Assembly: GCA_039707465.1 (NCBI GenBank)
Contig: CM077646.1
Coordinates: 76,532,715-76,596,714, forward strand
DNA length: 64,000 nucleotides
Origin: Rhabdophis nuchalis
Lineage: Eukaryota; Chordata; Lepidosauria; Squamata; Natricidae
Reading direction: 5' to 3'
Part shown: in pieces, positions 1 to 9,447 of the stretch
How positions within the stretch are numbered: the first letter of the stretch is position 1
How the letters are laid out: every line of letters starts with the position of its first letter
Program-made: the position numbers and the translations under genes
Notes under the pieces: generated by a model
Told to the model about the DNA's origin: nothing
Databases searched by the model: none
Seen by the model: the letters and a program-made list of their open reading frames with translations, nothing else

Positions 1-582
1 AATACAAAATTTAAAACAATAAACGTACATAAATACTAACTAAAAGGCATATTAAACAGAAAACCCTGCGCTAAAATTCCCAAATATTTACTAAAAATCC
101 CTAAACAATCAGAAGAGACTATCCTAGGCCGGCCAAGCGAAAAAGATGTGTTTTTAATTTCAGACGGAAGGAGCGGAGGTCCGTGGTAGTTCTAATATCG
201 GGGGGAAGGTCGTTCCAGAGGGCTGGGCCCGCCACAGAGAAGGCCCTTCCCCTGGGCGTCGCCCGCTGACAAAGTCTAGTGGACGGCACCCGGAGAAGTC
301 CCTCTCTGTGGGAGCGAATCGGCCGTGAGGATGTATGGGGCAGGATCCGATCCCGCAGGTAGCTAGGTCCCGAGCCATGGAGCACTTTGAAGATGACAAC
401 TAATACCTTGAAGCGCACCCGGAAGACGACAGGCAGCCAGTGCAGCTCGCGCAAGAGCGGTGTTACGTGGGTGGATCTAGAAGCACCCATAATTGCCCGC
501 GCGGCTGCATTCTGGACTAACTGAAGTCTCCGGGTGCACCTCAAGGGGAGCCCCATGTAGAGAGAGTTACAATAGTCCAGTT
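1..582 (-). mobile_element. L2-type LINE, 5'-truncated 3' end
   Basis: The minus strand encodes the last 145 residues of a LINE reverse-transcriptase protein (556 down to 119), followed by 3' UTR running off the window start. It aligns over its whole length with the C terminus of the full-length element at 27128-31840 (residues 942-1086) with about seven differences, roughly 95% identity by eye. The reading frame is open to the same final residues (AGLG). Similarity stops near 582, where R4-type LINE sequence starts, so this is a 5'-truncated insertion, apparently into the end of that LINE. The copy is dead but young. Confidence 0.85.
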
Positions 583-1055
583 ATGTTATATTTAATAACA
601 TTTTTGGACATGGTGCCAAGTGCCCCGATGACAATGGGTGTCACTGTGACATGCTTCATCCATAGCCATGTAGTTTCAATGGCCAGGTCGCGATATTTCA
701 TTATTTTTTCTAGTTCTTTTTCTTCGACTCTGGCATCTCCAGGAAAAGCAATATCAATGAACTGTACACTTTGGCCCTCTACAACCATGATATCTGGTGT
801 GTTGTGCTCCAAATGACGGTCTGTTTGTATTCGAAAGTTCCACAAGATCTTCACCCTCTCATTCTCGATAACCTTTTCCATTTTGTGTTCCCATGACTTT
901 CTGGATACAGGTAAACCATATTTTTTACATAATGACCAGTGGATTAATTTAGCAACTTGGTCATGTCTAGCTTTGTAATCAGTTTGTGCAATTTTGCTGC
1001 ATTCACATATTAAATGTGAAACAGTTTCGACTTTGTCAGCAGTTTGGGTTGTCAA
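583..1055 (-). pseudogene. R4/Dong restriction-like endonuclease remnant
   Basis: The fragment carries the end of the zinc knuckle (SHLICECSK; the two expected upstream Cys are not visible) and then the PD-(D/E)xK-like nuclease. PDI and the IDIAFPGD block about 14 residues on are its metal-binding core, followed by a Lys-containing KIMKYRDL segment. In this LINE class the domain nicks target DNA for target-primed reverse transcription. The reading frame runs into the L2 insertion and stops, so the natural C terminus is lost. Confidence 0.75.
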
Positions 1056-1779
1056 TGGATTTTTGAATCTTCGCTTTCATGGCATTAGTTTGTAGTGCTT
1101 GTTCTTGAGCGGCCAGTATTAAACCTTCCGTTTCTTTCTTGATAATTCCCATCTTAAGCCATGTCCATGTCAAGTTGTCATCACATTTTACTTCAATGTT
1201 TTTCAAGTGCTGTCCATGCAAAGCCTTAGTCTTCCATCTATTTAATCTGTCATCCAGCTGTTTTTCCTTATATTCTGCCTTTGTTTCTGTTGTTTTTATG
1301 CTGTTCTCCATTTTTACAGCCTGCAGCAATTTTTCTGTTCTTTGGTTGACATAATCATTCAAACTTCATTTTTCTTCTTCTACAGTTTGATGGATTTGCA
1401 ATAGCCCCCTGCCCCCTATTTTTCTTGGAAGGGACAACCTGTCGATGTCACTTCGTGGATGTAAAGCATGGTATATATTCAAAAGTTTGTGTGTTTTCCA
1501 GTCCAAGTTTTCCAGTTCAGCCAGAGTCCAGTTGATGATTCCAGCTGAATAGCATATCACTGGAACTGCCCATGTATTAATGGCTTTAATTATGTTTCCG
1601 GCATTCAGCTTTGATTTTAATATTTTGCGGACCCTCCTGATGTATTCCTTTTGTGTTGACTCTTTGACTTTTTCATTCAAGATCTTATCTGCTTCCAATA
1701 TGCCTAGGTACTTGTAACCATCATCCTTTGCTTTCACTATATTTCCATTTCCCAGTTCTATTCCTTCTGTTTTTTCCAT
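1036..1779 (-). pseudogene. R4/Dong LINE middle region, two frames
   Basis: Two overlapping-frame fragments (1779-1366 and 1362-1036) continue the LINE protein downstream of the RT. The first ends in a stretch with SDIDRLSLPRKIGGRGL, a block conserved before the endonuclease in R2/R4-type LINEs. The second is Lys/Glu-rich. The frame change near 1365 is a decay lesion. Confidence 0.65.
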
Positions 1780-1785
1780 TTTTTC

Positions 1786-2357
1786 TCACTGCATGGATAA
1801 TATAGCACATTTTTCAAGTCCAAAGTTCATTTTGATGCCATTGCTGAATAGTTGAATTGTGTTGAGTATTGATTTAAGTTCAGTGGGGCTTTTCGCATAC
1901 ATTTTTAAGTCATCAATGTATAGTAGATGGTTTGTCTTGCCATGTTGTCTTGAGATTTGGTATCCCAGTTTTGTGTTCCGTAGGATTATTGTCAGGGGAA
2001 TTAATGCAATGTTGAACAGTAGTGGTGAAAGTGAATCCCCTTGGAAGATTCCTCGTCTGATGTTGACTTCACCAATGTTCTCCCCATTTGTTGTTAGAAC
2101 TGTTTTCCATTTTTGCATATTTGTTTTCAAAAATGCACAGATATTTTTGCTAATTCCAAAGTTTTCCAGACAGGTGTTAATCCAGCTGTGGGGTAATGAG
2201 TCAAATGCCTTCTTGTAATCAATCCAAGCCATATTTAAATTTGTTCTCCTCCGTTTTGCATTTTTTAGTACCATTTTGTCTATGAGCAGCTGATCTTTTG
2301 TTCCTCTTGATTTTTTATAATTTCCTTTTTGTTCTACTGGATACAAACTATCAGATG
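1786..2357 (-). pseudogene. R4/Dong reverse transcriptase domain remnant
   Basis: The frame includes the RT blocks [29 protein letters not shown] and the catalytic YIDD (residues [11 protein letters not shown]), so fingers and palm are recognisable. The YIDD variant of YxDD is seen in this type of LINE. Its apparent N terminus is a run of Asn read from the adjacent (TTA)n repeat and is not real protein. The protein continues in a different frame at 1779-1366, so a frameshift separates palm from thumb and connection. Confidence 0.8.
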
Positions 2358-2360
2358 ATT

Positions 2361-2361
2361 G

Positions 2362-2400
<39 letters not shown>

Positions 2401-2419
2401 GTTGTTGTTGTTGTTGTTG

Positions 2420-2487
<68 letters not shown>
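2361..2487 (+). repeat. (TTA)n/(TTG)n compound triplet microsatellite
   Basis: About 126 bases of TTA triplets interrupted by a block of about eight TTG triplets. It sits at the 5' edge of the R4 LINE remnant. It produces artificial poly-Ile, poly-Tyr, poly-Leu and poly-Asn reading frames. Confidence 0.98.
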
Positions 2488-2595
2488 TCCCACATGCAAA
2501 AGGATTGGGAACTTTACCTCAGTCCCATTAAACTTAGAAAATGAAACTGGACTGGTTTTATATTCAACTATAATTTTTCTTTGAAAGAAAAATTA

Positions 2596-2842
2596 GGATC
2601 CATCGTGGCATAGTGGTTAAAGTGCAGTACTGCAGGCTACTTCTGCTGACTGTTGGCTACCTGCAATTTGAAAGTTCAAATCTCACCAGGCTCAAGGTTG
2701 ATTCAGTTTTCCATCCTTCCCAAGTGGGTAAAATGAGGACCCAAATTGTTGGGGACAATGTGCTGACTCTGTAAACCACTCAGAGAGGACTGTAAAGCAC
2801 TGTGAAGTGGTATATAAATCTAAGTGCTATTGCTATTGCTAT
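2596..2842 (+). mobile_element. tRNA-derived SINE with (GCTATT)n tail
   Basis: The 5' part has pol III box A-like (TAGTGGTTAAAGTGC) and box B-like (AGTTCAAATCTCACC) motifs. The body is followed by a tail of GCTATT repeats (about 2825-2842). A second copy of the family lies on the opposite strand at 26148-26402 and shares the body (paired TGTAAACCACTCAGAGAG-like segment). This is a squamate SINE; the family name is not certain. Confidence 0.75.
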
Positions 2843-3009
2843 CACCTGCATTAAAGATTACAATAATTTTCCTCATCTATGATATGATGTCAGCTATGGT
2901 GCAGTTTTTATGATTTTCTATCTGTTCATTTCATTGAGAGATTATGATTTAATGATTCTTCTTGCCATGACTCAGATAGAAACAAGAAAAACACATTTAT
3001 AACGTGTGC

Positions 3010-3238
3010 TGGAGTCCAAATGGTCCTATGGAATATATCAATTGTACATCCCCTCATACCCTCAAATCAAGATTGACTACATGGACATACATTGTTTTCT
3101 TGACAATTGGTATGGAAATTTTTGCCACTGCCTTCTTCAAGGATTTTTTTTAAACTTGATATACTAATCTATAGCTCTGGGATTTTGAAGTGGTTTTCCA
3201 CCCAAGTCCTGTTAGCTTTTTAAGATCAGTCAATATTG
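3010..3238 (-). mobile_element. 5S rRNA-derived SINE, degenerate
   Basis: Read on the minus strand, the 5' part resembles the internal pol III promoter region of 5S rRNA (CTGATCTTAAAAAGCTAAC, then ACTTGGGTGGAAAACCAC), with a deletion between blocks. The body has GAAGAAGGCAGTGGCAAA and a tail related to the LINE-like 3' end seen at 60905-61212. The copy is old. Confidence 0.5.
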
Positions 3239-4977
3239 ACTGAATATTGCCCAATGTCTTGAGAAGTTTTCCTCAATATTTGTAAGCTCTGATTCTTAAA
3301 TTTTTCCCCCCCCAAACCCACTAAAGACCCATTATTCATTTTTATTACCATCATTACAAAACAGAACCTTCTTGATAAAAATAACGGTTCTCCGATCTTG
3401 CTATAAAGTATTTAGTAATATGAAAATTATGGTTCAAATTGCAGTCCATTAATCAGATGGAAAAAAATACTTCTTATATTTCAATGTTTGACCGAAAAAT
3501 AGTAGTAATGGTTATTGTTGTATATATTTTCTGTTAACATTCTTTTTATATTATAATAATAGTTTCCGGATCTGTTTTCTTAAATAGTTATTCCAGAAAG
3601 TTATCTGTTCAATGAGTTATTTTTTTTCTGCAGGAAAAAAAAAGCAACCTGAACATCTTATATTGCCTACCTACATTGGTCTAAAATGTTTTCAGAGTCC
3701 AGACATCTCCCTTTTCAAAGTGCTAATTATATAGTTGAGTCCCTTTCTTTGTATTTGTGTTTTTACATCCTTCCGTGTAATTACCACTTTTACTATTTTG
3801 AACAGAGACAAATGCTTTAAGCATGAGTGCAGCCTATACATTACTTACTGCACTGTTCTATACCATCTCTCCTGTATGCTCTGCTACATTTTTTTAAAAC
3901 CCTCAGAGGTCGCAGACATTTAGGAAGCAGAAATCCCAAATGTGTGATGATCATAAGAGAAATGTCAATTGTCAGCATAAATTTACTCAGTCACAGATGC
4001 CATGGAAATTGAAATTTGCTCGTAATAGTTTAGATAAGGGTCGTTTTGGCAGTTAAAATATGGTGCTTGCCAGTCTGTTAAGTGTCTAATATTCCAGCTG
4101 GTGTTTGTGAAAGGACAATTACCCATCAGGATTTGAAAGAAGGAGCTGTATTATGTACTTGAAATAACCAAGTCCATTTTGTAATACTGTACAATGACAG
4201 GTGTCAAAATTGTTGCCATTAATTAAATGGCAATTTAATTCTAAATCCATTAAAATAAATGCACTGCCTGTCTGCTACTGTTGAAATTAGTCAACTGAAA
4301 GAGTTGACAAGGCAATTGCCAAAGTGTATTTCTAAAAATCATTTCCAGCGATCTGGAAGGCTTTGATTGTGTTACTTTCAGACACATTTCATACTGAAGT
4401 AGAATGCATTTTTAAGGGCCATTCTGATTTCTGTCAGCTCCTTGCCCTATTGTATAAACTCATTTCATTGTCTACCTCTATATTTGTTTAGTCTTGCATT
4501 GAGAGAGGATAAGAAAATGCAGCTATTCCACAGAACTGTATTTTGGAGGCATCATTCTTATCTTTCAATTTTGGTATCTTGCAAATGCTGCAAGATGTTT
4601 TTACTTTGGGGTTGCAGAAAAGAGACTAAGATCCTAACATCTTAGGAAAGATCGGAGCAAAATCTGCCTTTACATTTCACCCCGTCCCCAATCTAGGAAG
4701 GTTTATTTGGTACACATCCACTAAAGCAAATATATGGAAGGCACATAAATACATATATAGGTAAATATGAACCTAATACTGTCAAGCAGCATGAAAATCA
4801 GGAGATTCACACAATTCAAATGAGTATAAAGATTTATTGCAAGCCTAAGCTTTTTACAAGAATCTGACCAGTTAAGGGAAATGAGTTGGAGGTAAGAGAG
4901 GCATTCAAGGTGGAGTGTACTTAGATCTCTTGTTGGTGTACAAGAACTCATGACTTATAGTAAAAACTATAGTAAAA
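3239..4977. other. Intronic DNA, nothing recognised
   Basis: AT-rich sequence inside the inferred upstream ERC2 intron. Short open frames here show no recognisable protein, no good splice-site pairing and no repeat boundaries that I can name. Confidence 0.6.
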
Positions 4978-5164
4978 ACTCATAAAAACTAACACACATA
5001 TTTTAAAAAATCACACAACGGAACTCATAGCTTTCTTGATGGTCTCTGGTGATGAGCCGAAAGGCAGAAAAGGAAACAGTATGTCTCCTCCCTTAATTGG
5101 GCCCCTAACAGGGTGTTGTGGAACAATTATAGATACTAATCCTCCTGTCTCAGCTGATGCAATG

Positions 5165-5240
5165 GGAGAGCCTGGCTGGCTGAATGGCTAAAGGCTCTTG
5201 CCTGATATGCAATACAGCCCCGGTTCGAATCCCAGTAAGG
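5165..5240 (+). other. tRNA-like pol III head of the hammerhead repeat
   Basis: The segment has a box A-like stretch (TGGCTGAATGGCTAAAGGC), a possible anticodon arm (TTGC, 7-base loop, GCAA) and a clear box B (GGTTCGAATCC). The acceptor stem does not close and T-stem pairs are mismatched, so it is not a working tRNA gene. It looks like a SINE head able to drive pol III transcription into the ribozyme 11 bases downstream. Confidence 0.6.
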
Positions 5241-5245
5241 GATAT

Positions 5246-5292
5246 GGCTAGCTGATGAGAGCTAATAAGCTTGAAATAGATCTATCCTAGTC
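5246..5292 (+). ncRNA. Hammerhead ribozyme motif, copy 1
   Basis: The core is complete: CTGATGA at 5252-5258; stem II GAGC (5259-5262) with GCTT (5269-5272) across the loop TAATAA; GAA at 5273-5275; stem III ATAG (5276-5279) with CTAT (5282-5285); unpaired C at 5286 after AT, giving an AUC cleavage triplet. Stem I pairs 5246-5251 (GGCTAG) with 5287-5292 (CTAGTC), six pairs including one G-U. Cleavage is predicted after 5286. Stem III is very short (four pairs with a 2-base loop, or three with a 4-base loop), as in schistosome and newt hammerheads that work best as dimers. Activity is untested. Confidence 0.85.
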
Positions 5293-5518
5293 TCCCTGAC
5301 TTATTTATTGATCAGCTCAAAAACGTAACACACATATAAAAAAATTACACAATGGAATTCTTGGCTTTTTGTCTAGATGGTATCTGGTGATGAGCCAAAA
5401 GGCAGAAAAGGAAAAGCAGTGTGCTTCCTCCCTTAATTGGGGCATTAACAGGGTGTTGTGGAAACAAATATATATATTTGTTTCGGGATTCCGGTTCGAA
5501 TCCCGGGTAAAAGGGTAT

Positions 5519-5565
5519 GGCCAACTGATGAGAGCTAATAAGCTCGAAATAGATCTATCTTGGTC
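5519..5565 (+). ncRNA. Hammerhead ribozyme motif, copy 2
   Basis: The core is complete: CTGATGA at 5525-5531; stem II GAGC (5532-5535) with GCTC (5542-5545), four Watson-Crick pairs, loop TAATAA; GAA at 5546-5548; stem III ATAG (5549-5552) with CTAT (5555-5558); C at 5559. Stem I pairs 5519-5524 (GGCCAA) with 5560-5565 (TTGGTC). Relative to copy 1, stem I bases differ on both strands in a compensating way, which supports selection for pairing before or during amplification. Cleavage is predicted after 5559, 273 bases from copy 1. Confidence 0.88.
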
Positions 5566-5602
5566 TCTCAAATTTAAATTTATTGATCAGCTCATAAAAA
5601 CT

Positions 5603-5615
5603 AACACACACACAC

Positions 5616-5674
<59 letters not shown>

Positions 5675-5764
5675 TGTTTTCGTTTAAATTTATTGATCAG
5701 TTTCAATTTAAATTTATTGATCAGCTCATAAAAACTAACATACACACACACACACACACACACA
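5603..5764 (+). repeat. (CA)n, (GATA)n and body fragments after the hammerhead array
   Basis: Short (CA)n at 5603-5615, (GATA)n at 5616-5672, two partial copies of the hammerhead-unit body start (each with ATTTATTGATCAG) and a second (CA)n at 5742-5764. The mixture suggests replication slippage or repeated insertion at the end of the array. Confidence 0.85.
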
Positions 5765-6219
5765 TATATCTCCTCTGCTCAATTTACCAATGAAATAACA
5801 GTTACCCTATATAAACATACTTCTTGCTGCAGTATTTATGAGTACAAATACTTCTATTATTGCAAATACTTCCCTATACTTTATTACTGATATGTTCAGT
5901 GTTCTAGAAAGGAAACCACACTCTTATTGATAATGAAAGCAGAAAAAATAACAAATTGAAAACCAAGATGTGAAATTTCATGACTATTTTAGCATGGTTG
6001 ATCTCAGTGTACATTAAATTAAGTTTCTTGTCATTTGTGTTCCATTGGACATTGGATTTTCTTTGAACTTGGATTCCCATTTCAGGTTACAGAAAGAATA
6101 GAACTCCTGAATTTCTTGTGTAGATCTTTTTATGGCTTGAAAGTGAAATCACCAACTTGTCCACCTAATCCAGGCCACAGCTCCTTTAAATGCAACCCAT
6201 GTCATCTGTCTATCTGGAC
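5765..6219. other. Intronic DNA, nothing recognised
   Basis: AT-rich, no repeat boundary or exon signal that I could support. Confidence 0.5.
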
Positions 6220-6602
6220 CAGGGCTGTCAAACTAGATTTCATTGAGCACCACATCAGTGTTGTGTTGACCTTGGCATGGCCAGCTCAACATAGCTTATG
6301 TTGAGGGTGCCTGTGGTGGCCTGATTGTTCTGCCATAAAAAATGGAGCTTGAGAGAGCTGTGCCTGGCCCTCCCTAAGCTCCCTTTTCGCTGGCAGGGGG
6401 TTGCAGGAGGCCGTCACAGTCAAAAATGAGTAAGGGAGGGCTGCATGTAGCCCTCCTGAGCTCTATTTTTGCTGGCAGAGACAATGTGGCCTGGTCCTTC
6501 ATTGTTTCCATGGGAGCCCCATGGCCCAGAGCTAAGCACCCCTTAGTGCTTAAGTTGCTTAAGGTGGGATGTGGCCCGTGGGCCTTGAGTTTAACACTTC
6601 TG
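6220..6602. mobile_element. hAT-type MITE
   Basis: The terminal inverted repeats are CAGGGCTGTCAAACT at the left and AGTTTAACACTTCTG at the right. Flanking 8-base duplications ATCTGGAC (6212-6219) and TTCTAGAC (6603-6610) match at six of eight positions, as expected of an old hAT insertion. There is no transposase. The interior shares segments with the elements at 7353-7699 and 20422-20690. Confidence 0.85.
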
Positions 6603-7352
6603 TTCTAGACAATGGTTTTTGCCTTCTTGCTACATAGAAAAAAACTGCTTCCTTTCTTTTATGCCAATAGGTGTGTCTTTTTCACCCCCATAATTCCCAC
6701 GTGAAGGGGGGGTTTCATTAATACAAGCAGCTAGAAAGCATAAAGACAAACTATTTTTTTAATACAATGTTGTGCCACCCATCTCACTAACAAAGCATCT
6801 CTGAACAGCAGAATGACAACTTAAAAAAGGCAATACAAAACAATTAAAATTAGGAGAGTTAAATAGGAAAGCTAAAACCCAAAATGATTGGTGGTCTGGC
6901 GGTGAGGATCTTCTCTACCCATCAGCTACCCCCAGCACAGCATGCCTATGTCTGGGCCCCAGGCCAAGCAACAGAGCCAAATTTTCAGACTCTGCCCTAA
7001 GGCAACAGTGAACGAAGAAGAAGGGAAAAAATTAAGGTGTGTTTTTGTTTAGGAAGGATAAGACTTTGGATATGAGTAACTAGTTGGAATTGTTTCCTTA
7101 TCTGTTTTATATATGTAAGAACAGAATGAAGTAATGAAATATATGTATAAAAATGAAGAAAGAAATAATTTGGCTGGGGTTAATATCAAGATCATTGGTA
7201 TCTCTGCCTCCCCCTTAGAGGAGGGATTTGGCCATACTCACAACTAGCATGAAGCCTTTGAAAAATCTTTGTGAGAAAAAGAGTCCATAACAGGGAAAAA
7301 GCTTTGCCACCTTTATTTTACAATATTGCATTTATGCAGTGTATCTGTTAGA
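6603..7352. other. Intronic DNA, nothing recognised
   Basis: No exon, RNA gene or named repeat seen. Confidence 0.5.
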
Positions 7353-7699
7353 CAGTGGTGTTAAACTTGATTTTCATTGAGGGCCACATCAGGGTTGGGG
7401 CACAGCCAGGGTGGCATGACCAGCTCGATGTCACTTGTGTCAGAGATGCCCGTGGCAGTCCAAGCAGTCTGCCAGCAAAAACATGCGCACTGATCTTTTC
7501 ACTGGCAGAGGGCTGCAGAAGACCTGTCGCAACTGAAAACAGAGGTCGGGAGGGCTACGCATGGCCCTTCCAAGCTCCGTTTTCACTGGCAGAGTCACAG
7601 TGGGCCAGTCCTTCACTGTTTCCAGGGTGGTCCCACAAGCCAGATCTAAACACCCTGTGGGACGAATGCGGCCCATAGGCCATGAGTTTGACAACCCTG
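7353..7699. mobile_element. hAT-type MITE
   Basis: The terminal inverted repeats are CAGTGGTGTTAAACTTG and GAGTTTGACAACCCTG. The flanks CTGTTAGA (left) and TGTTAGGA (right) share TGTTAG with a one-base shift, a likely decayed 8-base duplication. It is the same family as 6220-6602, with GGGCCACATCAGGGTTG near the left end. Confidence 0.8.
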
Positions 7700-8603
7700 T
7701 GTTAGGATCACTTTGAGGCCAAGGATATGGCTTTGAAATGTGTTTGAGTAATATTTGCACATGATTAACTTTTCATCTAATGGCATATTGTTGAATGGGT
7801 GCATATATTTGGCTGCATGTGCTTCTTATATACCTATTTTTGGAAGACCCAAACCTTAATAACATCGCTTCACCAAAATGTTATTAGCATACTAACATGA
7901 CATTTGCTGGCAGAGGGAGAAAAACAGATTTAGCTATTAAATAATATCTTCTATCACTAACAATGTGGCTTAACTGTTTTTCATATTTATATCATATGTG
8001 CCAATGTTTCAGTATTAATCTGCTATAGATAATAACAAGAACGCTATTAGGAAAATTGAAAAAATATGTTTCTGTGTTCCAATTCTAATCTGCATATTGC
8101 TTTTTTTGTTTGCTTGGTAAGCAAGTCAATTCAAGCTTTTGATTTCTTTCCATTTTATTGCTGCGAGAGATTTGGAAGGTTATATGGTTGTCTCAGCTTT
8201 CCCAGAGAGAATGCATAAAAATTATGCTACTTTAAGCGTATTGAACTGAAAAAACTGCAGTGGGTGTAACTTACTGAACTTTACAGGGCAAAAATGCTGG
8301 TTGTGGCTACCTATGATATTAGAATATTGATGTGGAATATTTTTGCAAGGATAGTTGTTTCAGGCTTTCAGACTTTATGGCTGAGATCCATAGGGATGAT
8401 TAGGATACTTTTTTGTCAAATGCAACAGGATTTTGAGAAATATTCTCTCCACAAAAAAACTCCCAACATGTACTGATATTTGTGAGGAATTCTATTCACG
8501 CTCAAAGTCCCAAACTTAGGGACAGATGATTTAAACACTTGAGTGCATGAAGGCAAATATACAGGTCCCAGGATTATGTTGAAGGATCCAGTCTAGATCT
8601 GTC
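7700..8603. other. Intronic DNA, nothing recognised
   Basis: AT-rich with short uninformative open frames and no named repeat seen. Confidence 0.5.
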
Positions 8604-8766
8604 ACTGGGACCAGACGTTCAGTCTTCTGAGCTTTCGGATTCGTACTGGAGCCCATCTTCAGGGAACTTCTCTCTCACCAGAATGCGGTGAGAGAGAAAT
8701 TCCCGCAGGATGGGTTCCAGCATGAATCCAAAAGCTCAGAAGAGAAAACCTCTTCTGGTCCCAGTT
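8604..8766. repeat. Long imperfect palindrome (fold-back element)
   Basis: The arms 8604-8679 and 8687-8766 are inverted copies with several mismatches and small indels, separated by a loop of about seven bases. They begin ACTGGGACCAGA and end TCTGGTCCCAGT. No clear flanking duplication was found. On the minus strand the left arm contains CTGAAGA and, about 19 bases later, CCGAAAGC, a faint hammerhead-like arrangement without a good stem II. Confidence 0.7.
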
Positions 8767-9447
8767 AACTCAGATTGGCTTCTAAAAATACTTGAGTACT
8801 CAAGAACATGGACTTGGAAAGGACAATTTGTAGATTTATTGTAGATACTGCAATTAATCTGAAACAATCACGGCAGTGGTTGAAACAACCAACGCTCCTT
8901 CTCTATACTTAGTGAAGCTGAATGGCCAACCTAGCAAACAATATATTTGGTCTATGACTGTAGTACAATTCTGTTCTGTTCTGTGTAATTGAAGTGTGAA
9001 ACTGACATATTCTCAGCAGGCAGTTATGGAAAACAAAAAGGAGAATGTAAAATGCTGCTTCTTAGGAATTTTTCCCCCCACTAGCATTCTGCAATCAACA
9101 GGATCTTGGCTGAATCTGATATCCCCCCCCCCAAACATAGAAAGTTAAAAAGTTTTACCCCTGTTCTTGGGGTATATAAGACCACTTACTCAGTGAGATT
9201 TGTTAGAAAGAGAAATGATATGCCAGTGTAAAGATTGTCCAGTTGCATATTCTTTTGAAATTAATTACACTCTGCTTTTAACCTGCACTCTCACTCTAAC
9301 TATGAACCTGTAAGAGATATTCTCTAGGAGATTGGGACGGCAGTTGCATTAAATAAGTTTAAAAATGGCACATAAATATTCCAGCACCCCATGCACTTGT
9401 CTTCCATAGACATAAATAATATTCCAGACAAATCAAATAGTGAGGGG
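8767..9447. other. Intronic DNA, nothing recognised
   Basis: No supported feature. Confidence 0.5.

Larger units (their letters stand above)
583..2360 (-). mobile_element. R4/Dong-clade LINE with restriction-like endonuclease, decayed
   Basis: On the minus strand successive frames encode reverse transcriptase, a linker and a C-terminal restriction-like endonuclease, in that order. This is the layout of R4/Dong/Rex6 LINEs, which lack an apurinic endonuclease. At least three frame breaks (near 1785, 1365 and 1050) make it non-functional. The 5' side ends in a triplet microsatellite at 2361 and the 3' side is cut by the L2 fragment near 582. Clade assignment rests on motif order and remembered family sequence. 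Confidence 0.8.
4978..5612 (+). repeat. Tandem hammerhead-bearing repeat array (two units plus part of a third)
   Basis: The block repeats with a body-to-body offset of about 339 bases (4981 versus 5318-5320; 5041 versus 5380; 5111 versus 5451). The order is body (4978-5121), tRNA-like head (5165-5240), hammerhead 1, body (5293-5461), shortened tRNA-like head, hammerhead 2, start of a third body (5566-5612). The two ribozymes are 273 bases apart because the box-A half of the tRNA-like head is missing from the second unit. A (CA)n-(GATA)n microsatellite and another body-start fragment (about 5685-5735) follow. A lone body fragment of the same family lies at 32284-32340 on the minus strand, so the family is dispersed. 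Confidence 0.85.

Noticed and set aside
2298..2584. Open frames with poly-Tyr, poly-Ile, poly-Leu and poly-Asn
   Set aside because: They are translations of the TTA/TTG microsatellite in different frames.
5165..5240. Functional tRNA gene
   Set aside because: Acceptor stem does not close and T-stem pairs are mismatched; it is a SINE-type head.
5616..5672. CRISPR-like array
   Set aside because: Simple GATA microsatellite without spacers, in a vertebrate genome.
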